Source of the DNA: Abyssibacter profundi
GTDB taxonomy: Bacteria; Pseudomonadota; Gammaproteobacteria; Nevskiales; OUC007
Assembly (NCBI RefSeq): GCF_003151135.1
Contig: NZ_QEQK01000006.1
Coordinates: 161,805 to 225,804 of the forward strand
Length of the DNA: 64,000 bases
Reading direction: 5' to 3'
Below, piece by piece: positions 56,405-64,000 of this stretch. The notes beneath the pieces are model-generated. The model ran no database searches, was not told where the DNA came from, and worked only from the letters and a program-made list of their open reading frames with translations. Position numbers and translations under genes: made by a program. The stretch's first letter is position 1. Each line of letters opens with the position of its first letter.

Positions 56405-56836
56405 GTGAAGCAGTGGTTGGCGGCGGTTGCGGTGATCGGGGCCCTTCACGCGCCTGCTGCGCTGGGCGGCGAGCGCGAGGTGCTGGCGGACTTGCTTGAC
56501 CGCATTCTTGCGGCGGCCGACCAACGCGTCATGCACGAAACGTTTTGGGCCGAGGGTCTGGTCTACACCAGCTCCTCGGGCCAGCGCTTTGGCAAGGCGG
56601 AGATTCTGGCCGGCTTTGACCCGCCTGCGGACAATGCCGATTCGCCACCTGCGGCGGTTCGGTATGCCGCCGAGTCGGTGCAAATTCAGCTCCTCGAGGG
56701 CGCCGCTGTTATCACGTTTCGCCTGACGGCTGATCAGGGCGGGGAACGGATCGGCGAGTACTTCAATACCGGCGTGTTCCGCCTCCAGCAGGACGGCTGG
56801 AAGGCCGTGACCTGGCAGGCGACGCGAATTCCTTAG
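56405..56836 (+). CDS. Exported NTF2-like (DUF4440-type) protein
   Basis: 143 aa. Signal peptide KQWLAAVAVIGALHAPAALG, then a small cone-shaped SnoaL/NTF2-like fold: LLDRILAAADQRVMHETFWAEGLVYTSSSG, FGKAEILAGF, VQIQLLEGAAVITFRL, GVFRLQQDGWKAVTWQATRI. GTG 56405 is chosen since GGGAGAG ends six bases before it and the signal starts there; ATG 56390 is possible. Function unknown. The stop overlaps the convergent GNAT gene by 4 bases. Confidence 0.75.
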   Translation: MKQWLAAVAVIGALHAPAALGGEREVLADLLDRILAAADQRVMHETFWAEGLVYTSSSGQRFGKAEILAGFDPPADNADSPPAAVRYAAESVQIQLLEGAAVITFRLTADQGGERIGEYFNTGVFRLQQDGWKAVTWQATRIP

Positions 56837-57321
56837 CCGGTGAGCGGTTTCTCCCAGAACAGCGCATGCCCCGCGCTGGGGTCGAGCGCGTAACCCTTGA
56901 ATCCCCAGCGCGTATAGGCGGCCTGGGCGACGTGGTTGTGGCTTAGCACTTCCAGCGTGAGCTTACAGGCGCCGCGCGCTCGCGCTTCCTGCTCAATCGC
57001 GGCCAGCAGGGCCTGGCTGATGCCGCGGCCTCGATGGTCTGGCCGTACGGCAAGGTCATGGATATTCACGACCGGGCGGGCGGCGAACGTGGAAAAGCCC
57101 TCGAAGCAGTTGCTAAAGCCAACGGCCTCACCATCGACCCAGGCCAGCAGCGTGAACGCGTCTTGTCGTTTGGCCAGCTCCGGAACCACACGGTCCAGCA
57201 CGTCGGCTGCCAACGTCTTGCCGCCACCCATGGGGTCTGCGGCATAGGCCGCCAGCAGATCGCGAATGGCCTGGGCATGGATGGGGTCGCGGTAGTCCGC
57301 TTGATTCACGATTAGGTTCAT
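56833..57321 (-). CDS. GNAT family N-acetyltransferase
   Basis: 162 aa. Acetyl-CoA binding motif AVRPDHRGRGISQALL and the following EARARGACKLTLEVLSHNHVAQAAYTRWGF are typical of GNAT enzymes. Acceptor unknown. ATG overlaps the stop of the efflux TolC gene by 4 bases, so it is the last gene of the RND efflux operon. Confidence 0.92.
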   Translation of the reverse strand: MNLIVNQADYRDPIHAQAIRDLLAAYAADPMGGGKTLAADVLDRVVPELAKRQDAFTLLAWVDGEAVGFSNCFEGFSTFAARPVVNIHDLAVRPDHRGRGISQALLAAIEQEARARGACKLTLEVLSHNHVAQAAYTRWGFKGYALDPSAGHALFWEKPLTG

Positions 57322-58607
57322 AAGCTGAGATCTTCGAACAGCGATGCGCCCGTGGCCAGTCGATAGGCGATGAGGGCAGTGAGCAAACGGTACCCGGCGG
57401 TAGCAGCCTGTGCGCGCTGCCGGGCGTAGGCGGCTTCGGCGTCGAGGACTTCATCGACGGTCGCCCGACCGGCCTCGTAACGGGCGACGCGGACCTGGCG
57501 ACTGGCCTCGCTGGCGGTGACACCCGATTGCGCCAGTTCCGCCAGGCTGATGGCCGTGCGGATCGACGCCTGGGCCTCGGCCACCTCAACCCGGATCGCG
57601 GCCTGCAGTTGTCCGATGTCTGCGTCCAGGGCGCTGCGTTGTGACTCGGCGGCCTGGCGCTGTGCCTGGATCCGGCCGCTGGTAAAGGGCTGCCACTGTA
57701 GGTTGAGGCCGACGCGAACGTCCTCCTCCGGGGTGAACGGGTTGCCCTGGCTGCGAATGACGCTGACCGCCGCGCCCAGCGTCGGCCAGGCACTGGCGCG
57801 CTCGGCATTGGCCAGCAGGTGTTGGCCCTCGCGTTGCAGGCGCAGGGCCTGCAGGTCGCGGCGCTGTGCGAAGACCTTGGCCCAATCAGGCGTCGGGATG
57901 GGCCCTGCGGCGTGGTCGGGCGGGCGGGCATCCTGCGGCTGGATCGGGCGGCCGGCTAGCCGTATCAGGTCCTGCTGCAGCACGGTTTGATTGGCTTCGA
58001 TTTCAACCAGTTGCTGGCGAGCTTCCGTGACGGCGACATCGATATCGAGGACATCGGCCTGCAGCGCTCGGCCTGCGGCGGACTGGTTGCGGACCCGCGC
58101 CGCGCGCAGTTGCAGGCTGTCCTGCAGCGCCAGGATGGCTTGCCGCTGGGCCTCCAGTGCTAGCCAGTCCAGGTAGCGGCGGGCCGCCGCGGCAGCTTGC
58201 ACCCGTTGTTGGCGCAGGACCTGCTGGTGCTGTGCCTGGGCCACACGCTGGGACGCCGGTGCGCCATAGGCCTGATTCGACAGGTCCAGCAGGGGCTGGC
58301 GCAGGCTGAGCGTGGCCTCGTAAACGTCGCGGTCGCCCAGTGTGAACGCGCCCGCCGGCGTGTCGATCGTGGAGAGTTGGTCGCGGTGCGCGGCCTGGGC
58401 CTGTAAGTCCAGGCTGGGGGCCCAGCTGCCTCGCCAGGCGGCCCTGGCCGTGGCGTCTGCGGCCTGGGCACGCCAGCGTGCAGCCTGGACCCTCGTGTTT
58501 TCGGCCGCCGCCTGCATGGTGGCGGTCAGGCTCGTCGGCGCGGCGACGGCGAGGGGGCTGGATGCGCCTGCCAGCAGGCTGGCAAGCAGGAGAGCGGAAC
58601 TACGCAT
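57318..58607 (-). CDS. TolC-family outer-membrane efflux protein
   Basis: 429 aa. Signal peptide SSALLLASLLAGASSPLAVA, then the OEP repeat: VYEATLSLRQPLLDLSN and VRVGLNLQWQPFTSGRIQAQ as barrel entries, long helical segments, and ARYEAGRATVDEVLDAEAAY close to the end. It partners with the RND pump encoded upstream; start overlaps that gene by 8 bases. Confidence 0.93.
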   Translation of the reverse strand: MRSSALLLASLLAGASSPLAVAAPTSLTATMQAAAENTRVQAARWRAQAADATARAAWRGSWAPSLDLQAQAAHRDQLSTIDTPAGAFTLGDRDVYEATLSLRQPLLDLSNQAYGAPASQRVAQAQHQQVLRQQRVQAAAAARRYLDWLALEAQRQAILALQDSLQLRAARVRNQSAAGRALQADVLDIDVAVTEARQQLVEIEANQTVLQQDLIRLAGRPIQPQDARPPDHAAGPIPTPDWAKVFAQRRDLQALRLQREGQHLLANAERASAWPTLGAAVSVIRSQGNPFTPEEDVRVGLNLQWQPFTSGRIQAQRQAAESQRSALDADIGQLQAAIRVEVAEAQASIRTAISLAELAQSGVTASEASRQVRVARYEAGRATVDEVLDAEAAYARQRAQAATAGYRLLTALIAYRLATGASLFEDLSL

Positions 58608-61600
58608 GGGCGGCCTCCGATTTCAGCCAAAGCGAGCAGGTGGCAGGGACGACGAACAGCGTCAGAAACGCCGAGGCGGCCAGGCCCGAGATGATGGCCC
58701 AGGCCATGGGTGGCCACAGCCTGGTGCCGGAGAATGCCAGCGGCAGCAGGCCAGCAATGGTTGTTGCGGTGGTCAGCAGAATCGGACGTGTGCGTCGCTC
58801 GACCGCGGCTCGGACGGCGGCTGCAAGCGGTTCACCACGATCCAGTTGCTGATCGATGACATCGATGAGCACGATGGCGTTGTTCACCACGATGCCGACC
58901 AGGGCGATGATGCCCAGCAGGGGCTGAAACCCGAACGGCGAATCGGTGAGAACCAGCCCCGGGATAACCCCCACGGCGGCCAGCGGCACCGTCATCATGA
59001 CGATGGCCACCCGCTTGAAGCTGTTGAACTGCAACAGCAGGAAGAACAGCAGCAGCATCAGGCCGAATGGTGCAGTTGTTAGCAGCGCGGCATTGGCCTC
59101 CCCACTGGTTTCGCTTTCGCCGCCGTAGGCGATTTCCACGCCGGCGGGCAGGTTCAGCTTAGCCAGCTTGGGGCGGAGTGCATCGAGCACCTCGGTGTAC
59201 ACGAACGCCGGGTCCAGTTCGGACGACACCGTGGCCAGGCGGCGTCCGTCACGATGCCGGATAGCGGCCGGCTGCCACTGCACATGGCTTTGCACCAGCG
59301 CGCTGAGGGGAATCGGGCCGGCGGCCGGAGAGTAGACATTGACTCCGGCCAGCTGCGCCAGGGGGTAGCGCTCGCCGTCGGCGGACCGTAGCCGGATCGG
59401 CACCGGCTCATCACCGGCACGGTACGAGCCGACGGTTAGACCGGTCGACCGGCCCAGCAGCGCCTGGGCAACATCGGCGCGGCTCAGGCCGTAGTCCGAG
59501 GCGACGGCGCTGAGAATCTCGAAGCTGACGCTGGGAACACCGAGCCCCAGGTCGTGGCGGGCGTCGACCACGCCAGGAATGGATTTGATCGCGGCGTAGA
59601 CCTGCTGCGTGGCGACGGCCAGAGGCTTGGGGTCGGGATGGAACACCCGGACCTCGATGGGTGCGTTAATCGGCGGTCCCTGGGCCAGCTGCTTGGCGAT
59701 GAGTTCGACTTCCGGCAGCCTGGCCAGGGCGAATGCCCGGATGCGTTCGATGACGCGCAGATTGCCATCCAGACCCGAGGTCTCGACCACCAGCCGCCCC
59801 CGGCGCGGGTCGCGAGAGGCATTGGGAACGTTGTAATAAAACCGCGGGCCGCTGTCGCCGACGAAGCCGTGCACTGCCTGCACGTCGGGGTCGGCGCGCA
59901 AGGCCTCTTCCAGCACCGTGGCAATGCTGAGCGTGTGGGGCAGTGCGGTGCCCTCGGGCAGGGTGAAATCCACGACGATCTGATTGCGATCGGCATTCGG
60001 AAAGAACTGCGCATCGACCCAGCGCGCCATGAAGAACGACAAACCGACGAGTAGCGCACCGAACAGGAACACCCGGCCTGGTCGGCGGGTGGCCAGGCCA
60101 CCCGCCAGGCGCCCCATGGCTTCGGGCCACTGCCCACGTGTCAAAACGGTGCTGCGAGGCCGGAGAAATCGGGCGGCGATAATGGGCGTGACAGTCATGG
60201 CGGCGAGGTAGCTCATCGCCAGCGCGGTCATGATGGTCACGGGAATGGCGCGGGTGAAATCTCCGGTGCCGCCCTTGGCCAGCAGCATGGGCACAAAAGC
60301 GGCGAGCGTGGTGCCGGTGGCGGCACCCAACGGGCCGATCAACTCGCGCACGGATTGGGCCGCGGCCTCCTGGCGTGTCGCCCCCTGATTCAGCCGCCAC
60401 TGGATGTTCTCCACGATGACAATGGCATTGTCGATCAGGATGCCCAGCGCAATGATCAAGCCGATGACCGCGATTTGGTGCAGCACCTGGCCGTTCATGG
60501 CGTAGATGGCGACGGTGACGGCCGTGACCAGCGGTAGCACCACCGAAACGACCAGACTCAGTCGCAGACCCATGAAGCTGAACAGCACCACGAGAATGAT
60601 GACCATCGCCAGCGCAAGGTCGGTGCTCAGGTCACGAAGCCGCTGATGCACACGATCCGGCTGAAAGAACACCTCGTCGACTCGCAGGTTGGCAAAGGCG
60701 GGGTTGGCGTCCTGTAGCCGCGGCGTGAGTTCGTCCAACAGCGTTCGGAGCTGTTCGCCGAAACGGACCTGATTCGTCGCGTCTGGAACGGTGACGATGT
60801 CAACGCCAACGGCACGCTGGCCGTTGAAGTAAAACTGGCTTTGCGCTGGCTCGGCCGGACCGCGCCAGACGCGCGCAAAACTGCCGAGCGGCAGCAGGTC
60901 GCCACCGGGCAGGCGAATAGGCGTATTGCGGATCTCCTCCAGCGACAGAAATTCGCTTTGCGGCCGGAGCACGACCGTGGTGTCGTCGACCCGCAGCGTA
61001 CCGCCCGGAATGATCTGGTTGCTCGCGCCCATCTGGCTGGCGAGCGAGCCTGGAGACAGACCCATACGCCAGGCCGTCGCCTCGTCAATTGCGATGGTGA
61101 GCTGCTCGCCGGGGTCGCCGATCAGGTCAATGGACTGGATATTGGGCAAGGCCAGCAGCCGGTGGCGGATGAGTTCGGCGGCGTCGGCCAACACCATCGG
61201 ATCATCGTCGCCTGTTACGGCCAGCACCACGGTGGAGGTGGCGATCAGCTCGTCATCCAGCGTGGGGGCGGCGGCCTCCGGCGGAAATTTGAGGGCGGCG
61301 CGATCCATGGCCTGTCGGACTCGCTCCCAGGCGCTTTGCGTGTCGTAGATGGCGTCCCGGAGTTCCACGGTGATTAGCGCCACGTTGGTTCGCGTGGTCG
61401 ATCTCACCGTATTCACCGATTCGACCTGTTGAATCTCTTCCTCGAGGTGTCGGACCACCAGGCGTTCGATGCGCTCGGGGTCGGCACCCGGGAAGGGCAC
61501 GGTGATCAGTCCGGCCCGGTTTGGGAAAAACGGATCTTCCTGGCGGTTCATGGTGCTAAACGCCAGCGCGCCACTGACTGCAAGCAGTACGGCGACGGTA

Positions 61601-61647
61601 AGAATAAGGCGTTGTTGTTCCAGCACCAGGGCAGCAAAACGATGCAT
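58600..61647 (-). CDS. RND efflux transporter permease (AcrB/HAE family)
   Basis: 1015 aa with the two-fold RND plan: helix 1 (LILTVAVLLAVSGALAFSTM), periplasmic porter domain with VPFPGADPERIERLV, helices 2-6 including GLIIALGILIDNAIVIVENI (helix 4 with an Asp for proton relay), a second porter domain, and helices 8-12 with LLGIIALVGIVVNNAIVLID and RRTRPILLTTATTIAGLLPL. Proton-driven export of small molecules; specificity not readable. It lies 13 bases downstream of the adaptor gene. Confidence 0.95.
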   Translation of the reverse strand: MHRFAALVLEQQRLILTVAVLLAVSGALAFSTMNRQEDPFFPNRAGLITVPFPGADPERIERLVVRHLEEEIQQVESVNTVRSTTRTNVALITVELRDAIYDTQSAWERVRQAMDRAALKFPPEAAAPTLDDELIATSTVVLAVTGDDDPMVLADAAELIRHRLLALPNIQSIDLIGDPGEQLTIAIDEATAWRMGLSPGSLASQMGASNQIIPGGTLRVDDTTVVLRPQSEFLSLEEIRNTPIRLPGGDLLPLGSFARVWRGPAEPAQSQFYFNGQRAVGVDIVTVPDATNQVRFGEQLRTLLDELTPRLQDANPAFANLRVDEVFFQPDRVHQRLRDLSTDLALAMVIILVVLFSFMGLRLSLVVSVVLPLVTAVTVAIYAMNGQVLHQIAVIGLIIALGILIDNAIVIVENIQWRLNQGATRQEAAAQSVRELIGPLGAATGTTLAAFVPMLLAKGGTGDFTRAIPVTIMTALAMSYLAAMTVTPIIAARFLRPRSTVLTRGQWPEAMGRLAGGLATRRPGRVFLFGALLVGLSFFMARWVDAQFFPNADRNQIVVDFTLPEGTALPHTLSIATVLEEALRADPDVQAVHGFVGDSGPRFYYNVPNASRDPRRGRLVVETSGLDGNLRVIERIRAFALARLPEVELIAKQLAQGPPINAPIEVRVFHPDPKPLAVATQQVYAAIKSIPGVVDARHDLGLGVPSVSFEILSAVASDYGLSRADVAQALLGRSTGLTVGSYRAGDEPVPIRLRSADGERYPLAQLAGVNVYSPAAGPIPLSALVQSHVQWQPAAIRHRDGRRLATVSSELDPAFVYTEVLDALRPKLAKLNLPAGVEIAYGGESETSGEANAALLTTAPFGLMLLLFFLLLQFNSFKRVAIVMMTVPLAAVGVIPGLVLTDSPFGFQPLLGIIALVGIVVNNAIVLIDVIDQQLDRGEPLAAAVRAAVERRTRPILLTTATTIAGLLPLAFSGTRLWPPMAWAIISGLAASAFLTLFVVPATCSLWLKSEAAHA

Positions 61648-61660
61648 GACGTCGGCCTCT

Positions 61661-62749
61661 CTAGCGCAGGACGTTGACGGTCTGACCGTCGACCAGTCGT
61701 GTCAGCCCGGCGGTGATGACCGAGTCACCGGCCTGCAGGTCGCCGCTGACCACGATGCGTTCTCCAAGCAGGTCGCCCACCCGAACCCGGACGCGCTCGG
61801 CGCGACCGTCGGTGAGTCGGTAGACGTGCGGTTCGTGGCTGCCGGGATCGATCACAGCACGCAGCGGGACCGTGAGTTCGTGGTCCCGGGCCACCGGGAT
61901 GATGACCTCTGCCGTTAATCCGGCGCGTAGCGATGCGCCCGGCACACTGACGACCATCGGAAACAGACGCCCCGCGCCAGCGGCCGCTGTGGCCACCTCC
62001 ACGATGCGCCCATTGACGGTCTGATCCAGCAGAGGGAAGTGGACTGGAATCAATTCACCCAGCTGCCGCGCCATGATCAGCGATTCCGGTAACACGATTT
62101 CAACTTCCAACTGCGGCCCCGTGCCCGCAGCCGCCAGCACGGGTGTGCCGGCAGGGATGAACTCACCGGGGTCTGCATAGCTGCGGGTGACGGTGCCGGC
62201 GAACGGGGCCGTCAGCTGCGCTTCAGCAAGGAGTTGTTCGGCCTCGAGTTGCTGCGCGCGCGCTGCGGCTTCGCCGGCCTTGAGCGCGGCCAGCGCAGAG
62301 CGGACCTGCTCCATCTCCTCAAGGGTGGCGGCATTTTGATCACGCAGTGCCTGGACACGTGTCAGATCGCGTTCCGCCTGCAGGCGTTGCTGGCGAAGCT
62401 GTTCCACGCGCTGTCTGGCGGCATCGACCGTCGGTTGCAGGCGAGGGTTGTCCAGCGTGGCCAGGGTCTCACCGCGGGCAAAGCTTTGTCCGATGTCGAG
62501 TCGGCTGGCGAGCCGGCCCGCGGTCTGAAAGGCCAGATCACCGCCGTCGCTGGCCTGTGTGGTGCCCGGAAACGCAAGCTGGCTGGCGTTGGGAGCAACC
62601 GTGACAGTCGCGATGCGGACCCGTTCCACGGATGCTGCTGGTGAGGAATCAACCGGAGCCGGCGATCCACAGCCGGCCAGGCTCAGCGTGAGAACGGCGA
62701 CCAGGCGGGGAAACAACGGATGGGAGACTGCAAGGGTGGGGCGGGCCAT
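61661..62749 (-). CDS. RND efflux periplasmic adaptor lipoprotein
   Basis: 362 aa membrane-fusion protein. Lipoprotein signal VAVLTLSLAGC (Cys27), lipoyl halves FQTAGRLASRLDIGQSFARGE and LTAPFAGTVTRSYADPGEF around a coiled-coil hairpin (about 110-185), then beta-barrel and membrane-proximal domains. ATG 62749 with GGAAG upstream; the frame further upstream crosses the promoter and the divergent TetR gene. First gene of adaptor-pump-TolC-GNAT. Confidence 0.93.
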   Translation of the reverse strand: MARPTLAVSHPLFPRLVAVLTLSLAGCGSPAPVDSSPAASVERVRIATVTVAPNASQLAFPGTTQASDGGDLAFQTAGRLASRLDIGQSFARGETLATLDNPRLQPTVDAARQRVEQLRQQRLQAERDLTRVQALRDQNAATLEEMEQVRSALAALKAGEAAARAQQLEAEQLLAEAQLTAPFAGTVTRSYADPGEFIPAGTPVLAAAGTGPQLEVEIVLPESLIMARQLGELIPVHFPLLDQTVNGRIVEVATAAAGAGRLFPMVVSVPGASLRAGLTAEVIIPVARDHELTVPLRAVIDPGSHEPHVYRLTDGRAERVRVRVGDLLGERIVVSGDLQAGDSVITAGLTRLVDGQTVNVLR

Positions 62750-62779
62750 CAGGGACTTCCGGCGGCGGAGGGTGTGAGC

Positions 62780-62807
62780 ACTATACGCCTTTAAGTAAGC
62801 ACTGCAA
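62780..62807 (-). promoter_or_regulatory. Probable promoter of the RND efflux operon
   Basis: Minus strand TTGCAG (62802-62807), 16 bases, TATAGT (62780-62785), in the 102-bp divergent spacer between the adaptor and the TetR gene. The TetR product presumably binds in this spacer. Confidence 0.55.
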
Positions 62808-62851
62808 ACATGTGAGGGTGCGGTGTAAACTTCTGTGCTACATTGCGCCGC

Positions 62852-63469
62852 ATGAAAGATGCTCAGGGCACGGATTCCACCCGCCAGCGCTGCCTGGATC
62901 AGGCGTTGAACTTGTTGCTGCAAGGCAGCGTGGAATCGCTCAGCCTGCGTGCGGTCGCCCGCGCTGCGGGATTGTCGGCCACGGCCCCTTATCGCCACTT
63001 CGAGAGCAAGGAGGCGATGCTGGCCGAGCTGGCCACAAGAGGGTTCCGCGAGTTTGAGATGGCGTTGCGTTCAGCATCTCCCGGCGGCGTGCATTTGATG
63101 ACCCTCGACTCGTTCTGCGAGATGGGCATTTGCTACGTGCAATTTGCACAGGCGCAGCCGGCTTATTACCAGCTGATGTTCGGCACCAGTATTGCCGATC
63201 CATCGGCATACCCGGCGCTGGACGAAGCGGCTCAGGCAGCGTTTTCAGTGCTCTTGCAGAGCATTGAAGTATTGCAGCGGGTGGGGGAGATCCGGCCGGC
63301 GCCCGCCCATCCCATCGCCGCGCATGTCTGGTCGGTTTGTCATGGCTTCAGCGCCTTGCTGGCAGCTGGCAAGTTCAGCAAGGTGGATGGGCTGGTCGGT
63401 GAAGACTGGCAGTCTGGATTTCAGGCGCAAATGGACATTTTGCTGGACGGATTACGTCCAGCGCCGTAA
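62852..63469 (+). CDS. TetR-family transcriptional regulator
   Basis: 205 aa. N-terminal HTH (ALNLLLQGSVESLSLRAVA then AGLSATAPYRHFESKEAMLAEL), then a helical ligand-binding domain containing VWSVCHGFSALLAAG, the WHG-type C-terminal domain. Divergent from the RND efflux operon, hence probably its repressor. ATG 62852 preferred over an in-frame TTG at 62843. Confidence 0.92.
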   Translation: MKDAQGTDSTRQRCLDQALNLLLQGSVESLSLRAVARAAGLSATAPYRHFESKEAMLAELATRGFREFEMALRSASPGGVHLMTLDSFCEMGICYVQFAQAQPAYYQLMFGTSIADPSAYPALDEAAQAAFSVLLQSIEVLQRVGEIRPAPAHPIAAHVWSVCHGFSALLAAGKFSKVDGLVGEDWQSGFQAQMDILLDGLRPAP

Positions 63470-63499
63470 ACCGTTTAGGCGGTGGCCAGGGAGGCAGTG

Positions 63500-64000
63500 A
63501 TGGAAGACGGCGTGGTGCAGCGTCAGCGTTTCGAACATCGCGGTTTTCAGCTGTCCTATCTGGACTCAGCGCCTGATCAGCCTGATCGCCCGGTCGTGTT
63601 GCTGTTGCATGGGTTTCCCGATGAGGCTGCGATGTGGCTTCCGGTCATCGAGCGGCTACACAGCGCCGGCTACCGCTGTCTTGCGCCGGACACCCTGGGT
63701 TGCGGCGCCTCGCAGCTGGGGACACGGTCCCGCGACTATCACGCCCGGCTGATCGCAGACGATCATGCGGCGTTGCTCGCGGCACTGAACATTCGGCAGG
63801 CCGATGTCGTCGGCCACGACTGGGGCGCCGCGCTGGCCTGGCTGATCGCGGGCCATCACCCGGACCGGGTGAGACGGCTGGTCCCGATATCGGTGGGTCA
63901 TCCCACAGCCTATGCACGGGCCGAGTTCCGCCAGAAGCAGATCGGCTGGTACACCTTGTTCTTCCAGCTGCCCGGCCTGTCCGAACGGTTGTTGTTGGGG
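63500..64000 (+). CDS. Alpha/beta hydrolase, epoxide-hydrolase-like (5' part, runs off the window)
   Basis: 167 codons read without a stop to the window edge. ATG 63500 follows AGGGAGG at ideal spacing. Motifs: VVLLLHGFPDEAAMW (oxyanion HGFP), LAPDTLGCGASQ, and the nucleophile elbow VVGHDWGAALAWLIA with Asp as nucleophile (GHDWG), as in epoxide hydrolases and haloalkane dehalogenases. The lid domain begins at the edge. It starts 31 bases after the TetR gene, so it may be co-transcribed with it. Confidence 0.88.
   Translation, partial: MEDGVVQRQRFEHRGFQLSYLDSAPDQPDRPVVLLLHGFPDEAAMWLPVIERLHSAGYRCLAPDTLGCGASQLGTRSRDYHARLIADDHAALLAALNIRQADVVGHDWGAALAWLIAGHHPDRVRRLVPISVGHPTAYARAEFRQKQIGWYTLFFQLPGLSERLLLG

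Overview
This is a GC-rich (roughly 65 percent) chromosomal window, densely packed, with GTG/TTG starts and many 4-base ATGA/GTGA gene overlaps. ClpB, AcrB-type RND efflux, a TRAP transporter of the alpha-keto-acid type, EpsL-type exopolysaccharide genes, FliA-type chemotaxis control and a tRNA-Ala(CGC) point to a Gram-negative gammaproteobacterium. The two sulfotransferases and the TRAP system would fit a marine, surface-associated member (for example a Nevskiales/Salinisphaerales-like lineage), but the exact lineage is only a guess. I see no phage, insertion sequence, CRISPR array or rRNA.

Layout. (1) 10-3111, minus strand: heat-shock pair hsp20-clpB behind a good sigma-32-like promoter. 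(2) 3344-15592: Wzx/Wzy-type exopolysaccharide (EPS) locus on both strands: Wza-like exporter, degenerate BY-kinase-like ATPase, three glycosyltransferases, flippase, polymerase/ligase, Wzz co-polymerase, WcaJ-type initiating transferase and EpsL-like outer-membrane protein. (3) 15689-17398: Hpt-REC-REC-GGDEF hybrid regulator. (4) 17395-20377: TRAP transporter, with its binding protein convergent to the permeases. (5) 20621-28651: probable polymer-decoration genes (alkaline-phosphatase-superfamily enzyme, GT2, PAPS sulfotransferase, O-acyltransferase with SGNH domain, secreted beta-helix protein), then yjbQ. (6) 29233-35318: c-di-GMP and response-regulator block: GAF-PAS-GGDEF-EAL protein, tRNA-Ala, two paralogous LuxR-type regulators with altered receiver residues, flanking a PilZ protein and a small secreted protein. 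(7) 35429-38758: large cysteine-rich repeat lipoprotein. (8) 38833-45712, minus strand: chemotaxis operon STAS-cheA-MCP-cheW-cheR-cheB with a near-consensus FliA (sigma-28) promoter. (9) 45923-52151: compact four-gene unit: TolC-type channel, PqqD/M50-like/HlyD fusion, cytoplasmic beta-propeller, sulfotransferase. This is the best candidate for an undescribed system. (10) 52196-64000: lipase lipoprotein, DUF411 metal-binding lipoprotein, serine hydrolase, NTF2-like protein, GNAT, an RND efflux operon with divergent TetR regulator, and the 5' part of an epoxide-hydrolase-like gene.

How the parts fit. The EPS locus, the GGDEF hybrid, the GGDEF-EAL protein and the PilZ protein suggest a c-di-GMP-controlled surface polymer that may be sulfated and acylated. 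The chemotaxis operon is tied to flagellar control by its promoter. The 45.9-52.2 kb unit has the parts of a sulfation-plus-export pathway loosely similar to RaxST/RaxA/RaxC of Xanthomonas, but it has no visible ABC ATPase and no visible precursor peptide.
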